Assembly (NCBI RefSeq): GCF_000299415.1
Contig: NZ_AMPG01000001.1
Span: 496,001 to 560,000, forward strand
DNA length: 64,000 bases
From: Candidatus Microthrix parvicella Bio17-1
GTDB taxonomy: Bacteria > Actinomycetota > Acidimicrobiia > Acidimicrobiales > Microtrichaceae
Direction of reading: 5' to 3'
In this document: one piece after another, positions 25,909-33,564 of the stretch
Layout of the letters: each line of letters starts with the position of its first letter
Position numbering within the stretch: position 1 is the first letter of the stretch
Notes under the pieces: generated by a model
Told to the model about the DNA's origin: nothing
Databases searched by the model: none
Seen by the model: the letters and a program-made list of their open reading frames with translations, nothing else
Position numbers and translations under genes: made by a program

Positions 25909-26433
25909 TTGAAGCCGCTACGTCGTTATCTGCTGTCGATCACGCTGATCGGTTCGATTGGCTTGACCGCGTGTGGCAACTCCGAGGATGTCGACACGAC
26001 GAGCGAGGCCGCGACGTCAACGGCAGCGCAGCCAGTCGAGTCGACCAAAGCGGCTCCGGCCTCGTCCTCCCAGCCAACGGAGTCCAGCACCTCCCTGCCA
26101 ACCAGCACAGCCCTGCCAACCAGCACAGCCCTGCCAACCAGCACAGCGCCGGTAACGACGGCGCCACCGGCCGTTGCCCCGGCAACCACGAGCCCGTCGG
26201 CCGCGTCACCGCTCGCCGACTTCGAGGAATACTCCGTGCTCCAGAGCACGCTCGATGATCTGGGCTCGCTGACACCCACGATCGAAACCGACAACCCGAA
26301 CACACGGGTGATCCTGTATGCCAACGCTGCCGGGCAGAAGGTCTACAAGTCGATCTACGTCAAGCGAAACAACCGCTTGAAGATCATCAAAATCAACGGC
26401 AACGGTCCACCGCTGTTCAATGGCGCGATCTAG
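25909..26433 (+). CDS. Lipoprotein with a Ser/Thr/Pro-rich stalk
   Basis: 174 residues from a TTG after GAGGGG. The lipoprotein signal (LKPLRRYLLSITLIGSIGL) ends in the lipobox LTAC. A long low-complexity stalk includes three exact LPTSTA units. A C-terminal domain of about 65 residues contains ADFEEYSVLQSTLDDLGSL and KVYKSIYVKRNNRLKII. I do not recognise the domain. It is probably a surface-anchored protein of the outer membrane face. Confidence 0.7.
   Translation: MKPLRRYLLSITLIGSIGLTACGNSEDVDTTSEAATSTAAQPVESTKAAPASSSQPTESSTSLPTSTALPTSTALPTSTAPVTTAPPAVAPATTSPSAASPLADFEEYSVLQSTLDDLGSLTPTIETDNPNTRVILYANAAGQKVYKSIYVKRNNRLKIIKINGNGPPLFNGAI
26095..26147 (+). repeat. Three tandem 18-bp units
   Basis: CTGCCAACCAGCACAGCC is repeated three times in frame, coding LPTSTA. 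Recent slippage expansion in the lipoprotein stalk is likely, and length variation among strains is to be expected. Confidence 0.85.
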
Positions 26434-26520
26434 CTCAGGGCGCTTGCGTCGATCGCTCCGGTTCGCTCACCGTGTGCGTGTCGAGCGGCGGTCCAGCCCC
26501 GAAACCAAGGAGATGACGAT

Positions 26521-26871
26521 ATGACGCAGTACCTACTGTCGGTGTGGCACGCCGAGGACGCCGAGGTGTACCCCGACGACGAAACGATGCAGCGTGCGTT
26601 CACACAGGTGGACGCATTCAACGAAGAGCTCCAAGCATCCGGATCCTGGTTGTTCGCAGGCGGGCTCCAACCGCCTTCGTCCGCCAGCGTCGTGCGGGTC
26701 ACCGACTCGGGGACGTCGGTCACCGACGGCCCACTCGCCGAGGCAAACAAGTACATCGGTGGGTTTTGGCTCCTCGAAACCACCGACCTGGACGCAGCGC
26801 ACGTTTGGGCACGCAAGGCGTCCGAAGCCTGCATGAACCCCGTCGAGGTTCGCCCGCTCCAGGGCGGGTAA
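26521..26871 (+). CDS. YCII-related (DGPF) domain protein
   Basis: A 116-residue protein. The MTQYLLSVW start, GSWLFAGGLQPP and the VTDGPLAEANKYIGGFWLLE block are the standard layout of the YCII/DGPF family, dimeric ferredoxin-like proteins. These often sit beside extracytoplasmic sigma factors, but none is next to it here. No enzymatic role is established for such proteins. The ATG follows GGAGATG. Confidence 0.88.
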   Translation: MTQYLLSVWHAEDAEVYPDDETMQRAFTQVDAFNEELQASGSWLFAGGLQPPSSASVVRVTDSGTSVTDGPLAEANKYIGGFWLLETTDLDAAHVWARKASEACMNPVEVRPLQGG

Positions 26872-26887
26872 CGGCGGCCGAAAGTGG

Positions 26888-27889
26888 TCAGGCTGAGGAA
26901 CGCACCACGACCACATCACCCGGCCGGATGCTCCCAGCGGTAAGTACTGCGGCGTACCAGCGGGCCCGACCCGGACTGACGTCGTGGCCCAGGCGCTGCT
27001 GGTCGCCGTCGGTGAACCAACGGCTGTTCTTGGCGCACGGTACCGCCGGGGCGGAGATCCTGGCGGACATCTCGCCAACCTCGATGATCAGACCGGACCG
27101 CATCGTGGCCCAGTCAAGACCCGCGATGCTCAGGTTCTCACCAGCAGCGCCAGGAAAGATGGGGTGGCCTTCGGCCGCCCACGCCTCGACCACTTCAACC
27201 GACCACAGACACAATGCCTGCCACGGTCGTCCGTGATACTGACGAGCCGCCTGGGTATCGCCGATCACGCCCCCGGCATCAATGTCAGCGCGGGGAATCG
27301 ACGGCTTGGGAACCCCGCCCTCGCTTGCATGCAGCGACGCCACCATCCCAGTGACCGGTTGGACAACATCGCCCAGTCGGTGGCGAAGCCGTGCGATGTC
27401 GGCGAGATGATGCATCACCTCGTGGGCGCCTTTGCGCACGAGCCATTCCAGCGACAGGACCTCCGTCCCGACCGTGACGGTATGGCGCCACTGCTCGTCG
27501 TCGACCGAGCGGAGCACACTGCCGAAGCGGCGAGCCTGGCCATCCAGCCCTTCGAGCGTGGCGACTGAATTGAGGCTGGGAACCTCGGGCGAGGCCGGCG
27601 GGTCCGGGATGCCACCAAGATCGGTCCCAGGGGCCTCAACCAATGTCTCGGCGACATGACGGTGAGACATGACGACGCCGACAAGGTCAGCGACGTGGTC
27701 GCCGACGGCCCCGTTGAATTGGTCCACCCGGGTGAGCCACATATCCTCCGGGAGGCGCTCCACGGCCAATCCGGTGAGCCACCCGGCTTTCTCGATCGTA
27801 CGAATCGCATCCTGGCGAGACCAGTGCGAGGCATCGAAACCACACTCGGTACAGGTTTCCGGCCGGGAGACGGGAGGTTCAGCAATCAC
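26888..27889 (-). CDS. DinB-like domain fused to a MOSC domain
   Basis: 333 residues from a GTG. The N-terminal about 170 residues begin with a CxxC (C13, C16; TCTECGFDASHW) and continue with the four-helix DinB/MDMPI pattern, including HxxxH-type residues in GAHEVMHHLADI. The C-terminal about 155 residues form a MOSC domain with YHGRPWQALCLWS, GENLSI and the family cysteine C285 in PCAKN. MOSC domains carry sulfur for molybdenum-cofactor or thiol chemistry. The fusion suggests a thiol-linked transfer enzyme. I have not met this pairing as a named family. Confidence 0.82.
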   Translation of the reverse strand: MIAEPPVSRPETCTECGFDASHWSRQDAIRTIEKAGWLTGLAVERLPEDMWLTRVDQFNGAVGDHVADLVGVVMSHRHVAETLVEAPGTDLGGIPDPPASPEVPSLNSVATLEGLDGQARRFGSVLRSVDDEQWRHTVTVGTEVLSLEWLVRKGAHEVMHHLADIARLRHRLGDVVQPVTGMVASLHASEGGVPKPSIPRADIDAGGVIGDTQAARQYHGRPWQALCLWSVEVVEAWAAEGHPIFPGAAGENLSIAGLDWATMRSGLIIEVGEMSARISAPAVPCAKNSRWFTDGDQQRLGHDVSPGRARWYAAVLTAGSIRPGDVVVVRSSA

Positions 27890-28148
27890 AGGTCGCGTCC
27901 GATGCGTCCAAGGTACCGACCGCGGACCGGGCGGTGTCAGAGCCCAAGCACCGGCGCCGGGTTCGGGGTCGGATGTTGATATGGCTTCACAATGCTTCGG
28001 CAGGGCTTCACATCACCCGCTCTTCGGCGTAGCGTGATCCAAAGGGATTTACGACGCGCTCAAGCCTTGCGGCTGGAAGCAGATGGGGGCGAGGCGACTC
28101 GCAGGTCCTTTGGCCGAAGTTCGGCCGTGGTTCTTCGGAGGTCCCAGA

Positions 28149-28664
28149 ATGTCTACTCATCCGTCCGCCGGCACCCACGCTCGCCGTCGCCACCGTCGCG
28201 CCGTGGCCGCGATCGGCATCGTGGTGCTGATGATCGCCGCCACCGCGTGTTTCTCGCTCGATCCCAAGTCCGGATCAGGAAACGGCATGGCCTACATCAC
28301 CGATGTGCGCAGCGCCCGGCAGGGCGACACCGACCGTGTGGTCATCGAGTTCGCAAACAAGCAGTTACCCAATTGGGATGTACGACTTGCGACGCCACCG
28401 TTCTACCAGGATGGCAGCGGCAAGAAGGTGAAGGTGTCCGGCCACGCATTCCTGGCGGTCAAACTCACCAACGCCGACGCTCACTCCTGGTTCGTCGGCC
28501 CCACCCGCTTCAGTCCGCCTGGCACCCCGAACGTGACCGAAATCGTGCGCAACGGAGACTTTGAAGGCCACGTCAACCATGTGATCGGATTGGAAAACAT
28601 GGCGGCCTTTCAGGTGACCGTTCTGAAGTCTCCATCCCGCTTGGTCATCGACATCCAGCACTAG
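28149..28664 (+). CDS. AMIN-like lipoprotein
   Basis: 171 residues. The ATG follows GGAGG. A basic amino end and hydrophobic segment end at the lipobox IAATAC. The domain (RSARQGDTDRVVIEFANKQL then NWDVRLA) matches the AMIN-like domain of actinobacterial lipoproteins, a wall-associated beta fold of unclear role. It ends 82 bp before the Asp/Gly mini-protein gene and could share its transcript. Confidence 0.68.
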   Translation: MSTHPSAGTHARRRHRRAVAAIGIVVLMIAATACFSLDPKSGSGNGMAYITDVRSARQGDTDRVVIEFANKQLPNWDVRLATPPFYQDGSGKKVKVSGHAFLAVKLTNADAHSWFVGPTRFSPPGTPNVTEIVRNGDFEGHVNHVIGLENMAAFQVTVLKSPSRLVIDIQH

Positions 28665-28746
28665 CCCGCGAGCGTCGACGACGAGCAACGACCTTTGACG
28701 CGGTTTCGCCGGTTACCGACAGCAGCGGCCGGGTAGGTTGGCTTAC

Positions 28747-28932
28747 ATGAGCATCACACTTGAAGAAATCCGTACCGACTGGCCCGAAGATGAGACGATT
28801 GTTGCCTCCACCGATGGAGACGGCGATGCCTCCGATCCCGGAGACGGTGATGGAGACGCCGGTGATGACGGCGACGGCGACGCCGGTGCTGGTGACACCG
28901 ACGGCGGCGATACCGACGGCGGGGATGCCTGA
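28747..28932 (+). CDS. Asp/Gly-repeat mini-protein, candidate precursor peptide
   Basis: 61 residues. A 21-residue leader-like start (MSITLEEIRTDWPEDETIVA) is followed by a tail made almost only of Asp, Gly, Ala and Thr in units such as DGDGDA, DDGDGDAGAG and DTDGGDTDGGDA, with 16 aspartates. The leader contains the ordered LEEIRTDWPED and no signal peptide. The gene stops 14 bp before the JmjC-type oxygenase frame. This is the layout of a ribosomally made, modified peptide. A Ca2+-binding repeat protein would be the alternative, but the DxDGDG spacing of RTX or EF-hand is not kept. The ribosome site is weak. Confidence 0.6.
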   Translation: MSITLEEIRTDWPEDETIVASTDGDGDASDPGDGDGDAGDDGDGDAGAGDTDGGDTDGGDA

Positions 28933-28946
28933 AACTGCTCTCCGAG

Positions 28947-30218
28947 TTGACCGCCTCCAGCGGCACCTTCCCACCGGCTACTCGCCGGGAGTTTCATGCC
29001 GAAGCTCCCCGACTCGCCGACCTGAGCGACCAACGAGGGGTCGTGCCCGGCGAACCGCTGGGCACGACCCCTCGCCATCTTCGCGGCATCGTCGAACCGA
29101 CCCATCGAGCCGACCCTGACGTCTGGTGGGAAGATCTGCTTCACCGTTCACAGCGTGCGCCCTCGTTCCGAATGGTGCGTGACGGTGCCGTCCTGCCTCG
29201 AAACCTGCTGTGCCGACGGGCGGGTGTCGGCCACCAGCAACTGGACGACCTGGTCGAACCCAACCGGGTGTTGCAGGCCTACGAGAACGGCGCCTCGCTG
29301 GTACTCCAAGGTCTACAACACAGCGATCCGGCGATGGCCAAGTTGTCTACCAACCTGGCACTTGAGCTGAACCAGCCGATCCAGCTGAACGCCTACCTCA
29401 GCCCGTCTTCGGCCCGGGGGTTGGACCTCCACTTCGACTATCACGACGTGATCGTGGTGCAGCTGACCGGTTCAAAAGCATGGCGTACCTGGCATCCACT
29501 GGAACGTTCCCGTCTGCCCCAGAAGCGTGGCGCCGGCATCCCCAGGCCGCAGTGGGATGAGCTGAGCGATCCGCTCATCGAAGCGGTGCTGAAGCCAGGT
29601 GATGCTCTGGTGATCCCTCGCGGTCATCCCCATGCTGCGTCCACCAACGATGACGAATCTGCGCACCTGACCGTCGGGGTGATGTCGCTCACCTGGCAGG
29701 CGCTCTTCGCTCAACTACTTCGCAGCAGCACCGGCGGATCGGCGTTGGCTGCGACCGCCAGCTTCGATGCCGACGGTCGACTCGATGCGCTGAAGTCGCT
29801 GGACTCGCAATTCAACGAGGACGTCCTGCAACGCGCTCACCGGCTGGAGGTGTGGAAGCGACAACCGCGTACCCGGTTACGCCCACGACGGGCAGTGTTC
29901 GCCCCGGAAGCACCGCTGCGGTTCACCCCTGGCCCGCTGCTGTGGCTCGACCATGACCGCCGAGCACTCAAGGCTTCTGCCGCCGTCAACGCCGGTCCCG
30001 GTGGCGATGAGGCCTCGGTCTCACTACAGCTGGGGGACATGGCATTGACCTTTCCGAGCGAGGCCGCGCCGTTTCTCGCACTGCTGCTGAATGAGGATGC
30101 ACCCTTCACGGTCAGATCCCTTGCCGATGCGCCCGGGCACGACCTGGATGACGCATCGGTGCAGACGGTACTGACCGCTCTGCACCGGGAAGGAGTGGTG
30201 GCACATGGCCCCCTATAG
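28947..30218 (+). CDS. JmjC/cupin-type Fe(II) 2-oxoglutarate oxygenase
   Basis: 423 residues from a TTG; CTG codons a few positions upstream are possible starts. The central domain is Cupin_4/JmjC, related to ribosomal-protein hydroxylases of the YcfD/NO66 type: FRMVRDG, NRVLQAYENGASLVLQGL, metal ligands H162 and D164 (HFD), the VVQLTGSKAWRTW strand and distal H229 in PRGHPH. A C-terminal winged-helix-like domain follows. Family members hydroxylate protein side chains. With the Asp-rich mini-protein just upstream, that peptide is the obvious candidate substrate; this is inference. Its stop overlaps the next gene by 14 bp. Confidence 0.85.
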   Translation: MTASSGTFPPATRREFHAEAPRLADLSDQRGVVPGEPLGTTPRHLRGIVEPTHRADPDVWWEDLLHRSQRAPSFRMVRDGAVLPRNLLCRRAGVGHQQLDDLVEPNRVLQAYENGASLVLQGLQHSDPAMAKLSTNLALELNQPIQLNAYLSPSSARGLDLHFDYHDVIVVQLTGSKAWRTWHPLERSRLPQKRGAGIPRPQWDELSDPLIEAVLKPGDALVIPRGHPHAASTNDDESAHLTVGVMSLTWQALFAQLLRSSTGGSALAATASFDADGRLDALKSLDSQFNEDVLQRAHRLEVWKRQPRTRLRPRRAVFAPEAPLRFTPGPLLWLDHDRRALKASAAVNAGPGGDEASVSLQLGDMALTFPSEAAPFLALLLNEDAPFTVRSLADAPGHDLDDASVQTVLTALHREGVVAHGPL

Positions 30219-31230
30219 CTGCGCTCGGGCAGCCTTCGAACGATCCGAGTCGATCTTCGCCACCGCTTCGGGCGTGCGCCGCTGGCTGTTGGTTGAGGTC
30301 TGTGGCTCTTGGGGGCACAACGCCCCCATCGACTCCGACCTCGGGGACCACGTCGACCGGGCGTGGCTGGCGGCCAACAAAACTCGGGGGATACGCACCT
30401 TGACCGTGCGCCGCAACCTGAGGCGACCAGGTGGCGCAGGGGAGGCTGACACCCGCGTTGAGTTGATCTATGTCGATCCGGCCGTATCCGGTGGCCGGGG
30501 CGGCCAAGCCTGGCACCGCCAGGTTGACGACCTGGCAGGTGTGGCCGCTGCCACCTCAGACCTTCCGGGTGTCAACCAACGGGGAGCACCCGACGGTTGG
30601 GACTGCTGGACCCAGCCATTGACGTTGGTGTGCACTCACGGCCGCCATGATGCCTGTTGCGCAAGCTTTGGACGGCCCCTGATCCGCCATCTGAGGGAAA
30701 GCCACTGGGCCGACAGCGCCTGGGAGAGCTCACACCTGGGCGGCGATCGCTTCGCCGCCAACATGGTGCTGTTGCCCGACAGCCTGTACTTCGGTCGTTG
30801 TGATCCCGAGTCGGCCGATGCCGTGCTGGAGGCGCACGCCGACGGCCGCATCCACCTCCCCAACTATCGAGGACGTTCGACGCTGGGGTTCACCCAGCAG
30901 GCGGCCGAGTACTTCGTGCGGACCGAGGTGGGGCTGGACCGCCTGAGAGACGTAGGCGCCGTTCATCGAGTGGAGCGCACCACCGGTGGCGAGAGTGGAC
31001 ATCAACTGTGTTTCAGGGTCGACACCTACGAGAACGGCAGCGAGACGGCGACGGGCGCCTATGAGGTGGTCGTGGAACGCAACACCACCCCCAGCCCATC
31101 GCCGCTCACCTGCAAAGGGCCCGACGAGGTCTCCTATCCCGTCTATCGGTTGGTGGACCTCGCCGAGGCCGCAGAGCCACCTGGGTCCGGTCTGATCACT
31201 CCCGAAGGCTCCACGGCACCAGCGGATTGA
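30205..31230 (+). CDS. Sucrase/ferredoxin-like (Apd1-type) Fe-S protein
   Basis: 341 residues with the thioredoxin-like ferredoxin fold of the Apd1/sucrase-ferredoxin family: LVCTHGRHDACC (C143, C151, C152), then WESSHLGGDRFAANMVLLP with H177. Apd1 in yeast binds a [2Fe-2S] cluster with two Cys and two His, the second His four residues after the first; here that position is Asp (HLGGD). It could be a ferric or siderophore reductase-like electron carrier. It overlaps the JmjC gene by 14 bp, so the two are translated together. The 3' end overlaps the convergent DUF2236 gene. Confidence 0.83.
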   Translation: MAPYSCARAAFERSESIFATASGVRRWLLVEVCGSWGHNAPIDSDLGDHVDRAWLAANKTRGIRTLTVRRNLRRPGGAGEADTRVELIYVDPAVSGGRGGQAWHRQVDDLAGVAAATSDLPGVNQRGAPDGWDCWTQPLTLVCTHGRHDACCASFGRPLIRHLRESHWADSAWESSHLGGDRFAANMVLLPDSLYFGRCDPESADAVLEAHADGRIHLPNYRGRSTLGFTQQAAEYFVRTEVGLDRLRDVGAVHRVERTTGGESGHQLCFRVDTYENGSETATGAYEVVVERNTTPSPSPLTCKGPDEVSYPVYRLVDLAEAAEPPGSGLITPEGSTAPAD

Positions 31231-31999
31231 GGGTGAGCGTCTGAGGCAAACGCGGAATGACCCGCCTGCCCCGCCGCTGCCAGGCCAGAATCTTGGCCAC
31301 CTCGCCGGGCCTCGCCGCCGGCAACTCGAGTGCTTCCCGCACTGTTGGGGGGAGCAGATCGCATGCCAGCACCGCGCCAAACCGCTTGGCAGGGCCAGGC
31401 ACCCAACGCAGCGGCGGGTCGAGGATCGAGCGCGCCGAAGCCCGCGACCGATCATCGGGTTGCAGCGCCTCCGCTCTGGAGGAGAACCACGCACGAAACT
31501 CGGTTGCATCGGCCGGGAACCGGTCGAGATCAATGTTGAAGGAACGGGCCAACATCCGCGTTTCGGTGACCGACCGATTTCGGTCGGTCTCGCTCAGGCG
31601 GCCAACAAAGCGGCGCTCCACCTCCCACAGGCTGTCAATCAGGGTGGCCAGCACCCAGGCCTGCGCATCGGGGTCGTCGGCGTCGTAGCCCACGCCATCG
31701 TCGGTTCGTCCCACGATCGAGCCGTGCACCCTGCCGAGCGCCTCCGCTTGGTCACTTGCGGCCGAAGCCGAGCCAAACGAAAGCCGGAGCATGGCCCTCA
31801 GCGTTGCTACCAGCCGCTGCAGGCTGCGAGCCTCCCAGTTGGAGTGCTCGGAAACGGCTGCCGCCACCTGAGGGTGCGCCACCTGCAAAAGCAGGGCACG
31901 TTGCCCACCCAGGACCGCCCACCACCGGGCCGCCGTGTCCCATGCCACCGAGGTGCTGTCCAGCAGTGCGTCCTGGGCTGGTCGGGTGTTGAAATTCAT
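31196..31999 (-). CDS. DUF2236 (MpaB-like) oxygenase-family protein
   Basis: 267 residues. GGQRALLLQVAHPQVAAAVSEHS near the start, GRVHGSIVG and the long helical remainder are the DUF2236 pattern, a haem-associated family that includes latex-clearing and MpaB-type oxygenases. The likely ligand histidines are in AHP and RVHG. The substrate is unknown. It overlaps the glutaminyl-cyclase gene by four bases (ATGA), forming a two-gene operon. Confidence 0.8.
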   Translation of the reverse strand: MNFNTRPAQDALLDSTSVAWDTAARWWAVLGGQRALLLQVAHPQVAAAVSEHSNWEARSLQRLVATLRAMLRLSFGSASAASDQAEALGRVHGSIVGRTDDGVGYDADDPDAQAWVLATLIDSLWEVERRFVGRLSETDRNRSVTETRMLARSFNIDLDRFPADATEFRAWFSSRAEALQPDDRSRASARSILDPPLRWVPGPAKRFGAVLACDLLPPTVREALELPAARPGEVAKILAWQRRGRRVIPRLPQTLTLNPLVPWSLRE

Positions 32000-32847
32000 T
32001 TCCCATCCTCAATCGGGACGAAGCGCACCACAAAGGCCTCCGGCCAGAGCTTTCCCGTGATCAGGAACTCATCGTCGGGGAGCGCCGCAATGCCGTTGAG
32101 CACATCGGCATCGGTCGCCTGTTCATCGCTCAACAACCCGGACGCATCAACCGTGGCGACCAGCCGGCCGGTGGCGGCGTCGATGCCCACGATGGTGTCG
32201 GTCTGCCACACGTTGGCCCACACACGACCAGCGACGCACTCCAGCTCATTGAGCCGGGTGACCGGCTTGTCGTTGGCATCGGTCACCTCCTCGGTTCCTG
32301 TCACCTTGAAGGTGACCGGGTCGCGGAAGGTCAGGGTTGCCGAACCGTCGCTCATGATCAACCGATTGGTCGTCTCATCCATACAGATACCCCACCCTTC
32401 CCCCTGATAGGTGAAACGATCGACTTCGCGCAGGGTGTCGGGATCCCGCACCAACGCCGTGCCCTCCTTCCAGGTGATCTGAACCAGTCGGCCATCGGGC
32501 AACTCGGTCATACCCTCGGCAAAGTATTGCTTGGGTACCTCCACCTCGGCGGTGGTCGTGCCGGTGCCAAGGTTCCAACGTCGGGCCGTCGACCGGCCGT
32601 AGAGACCGGTCGACTCGATGACTTCACCGTTGACCACCTCCAAGCCCTGGGTGAAGGCCGAAGCGTCATGGGGTAGCCGCCGTTGCACGCTGACGGTGAG
32701 TTCCCCGGCCGCCTCGGGGCTCGAATCACGCTGCCCCCACCAGACTGCCGCCAACAACACCGTCGCAATCAGCGCCGCCAAGACCATCAGGCGGCGCTTA
32801 CGGAGAAGTGGCTGACCCGATTCGGTATCCTCATCGACGTTGCCCAC
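31996..32847 (-). CDS. Glutaminyl-peptide cyclotransferase, plant-type, membrane-anchored
   Basis: 283 residues. One membrane anchor (about 21-40) is followed by a five-bladed propeller domain of the Glu_cyclase_2 family: LPHDASAFTQGLEV, ESTGLYGRSTARRW, KQYFAEGMT, QGEGWGIC and RLNELECVAGRVWANVW. It would convert N-terminal glutamine of exported proteins into pyroglutamate on the outside of the membrane. It is first in an operon with DUF2236. Confidence 0.88.
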   Translation of the reverse strand: MGNVDEDTESGQPLLRKRRLMVLAALIATVLLAAVWWGQRDSSPEAAGELTVSVQRRLPHDASAFTQGLEVVNGEVIESTGLYGRSTARRWNLGTGTTTAEVEVPKQYFAEGMTELPDGRLVQITWKEGTALVRDPDTLREVDRFTYQGEGWGICMDETTNRLIMSDGSATLTFRDPVTFKVTGTEEVTDANDKPVTRLNELECVAGRVWANVWQTDTIVGIDAATGRLVATVDASGLLSDEQATDADVLNGIAALPDDEFLITGKLWPEAFVVRFVPIEDGK

Positions 32848-32925
32848 CGGCGAACGCTACCGGCTCGGGGGCTGCGGGTTCGGTCCAGCCAATCCGGGCC
32901 ATTCCCCCGAGTAGTCTGCAGCCAA

Positions 32926-33546
32926 ATGTCCGATCCGTTTGACCCTGACCCTCCCCCGCAGTTCGTGCTCCAAGCACACGAGCGGCTGCTGTGGTCTGGC
33001 CGCCCTCGCCAAGGCCTGATGTTTCGAGCGGAGGACGCGTATGCAGTTCCGTTTTCCATGCTCTGGTTGGCGTTCGCGATCTTCTGGACACTTGGAGCGG
33101 CGACGGCCTCCCTCGTGTTCGCATTGTTCGGGCTTCCATTCGTAGCAATCGGCATCCACGGGTTCATCGGCCGGTTCGCGATCGATGCGCGGCGAAGGCG
33201 CAGGACCGAATACGGACTGACCGATCGCCGTGTGCTGATCCGAAGTGGAAAAACGAACACAGAGATCAGATCGCTTCCGCTGTCCACGCTTGGTGATGTG
33301 TCGGTTCGCCAACACAGGAACAGCCGGGCAACGATCACGTTCGGGGCCTTCCCATCGCCGGACGGGATGCCGGCGTCTCGTTCGCCAAGACGTGGCGGCG
33401 TCGTTGCTCCCGCCTTCGAACAAATCGAGAATGGCGCTGCGGTCTACGACCAGCTCATCCAAGCGCAGTACGCCATTCAAGCAAGCGGCTTGGGCACCCC
33501 GCCCAACCCGCCGGGTAGCGCCTGGAGCCCATTCGGGCCCGTCTGA
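32926..33546 (+). CDS. Two-helix membrane protein with a PH-like domain
   Basis: 206 residues. LLWSGRPRQGLMF precedes two membrane helices (about 45-85). TEYGLTDRRVLIR and the following strands to QHRNSRATITFG are typical of bacterial PH-like domains (bPH2). The exact role is unknown. It is divergent from glutaminyl cyclase and convergent with the RNA methyltransferase. Confidence 0.68.
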   Translation: MSDPFDPDPPPQFVLQAHERLLWSGRPRQGLMFRAEDAYAVPFSMLWLAFAIFWTLGAATASLVFALFGLPFVAIGIHGFIGRFAIDARRRRRTEYGLTDRRVLIRSGKTNTEIRSLPLSTLGDVSVRQHRNSRATITFGAFPSPDGMPASRSPRRGGVVAPAFEQIENGAAVYDQLIQAQYAIQASGLGTPPNPPGSAWSPFGPV

Positions 33547-33564
33547 GCCTCGCTTGAACGAACG

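Noticed and set aside
28747-28932. Mini-protein as an RTX or EF-hand calcium protein
   Set aside because: The spacing of aspartates does not follow GGxGxDxUx or the EF-hand loop, and there is no export signal. It remains an alternative but is less likely given its neighbours.
28760-29119. Plus-strand frame overlapping the mini-protein and the oxygenase start, beginning with KKSVPTGP
   Set aside because: The Arg/Pro/Thr-rich composition and lack of a ribosome site or homology make it a shadow frame. It was checked as a possible missing amino end of the oxygenase but does not fit the family pattern.
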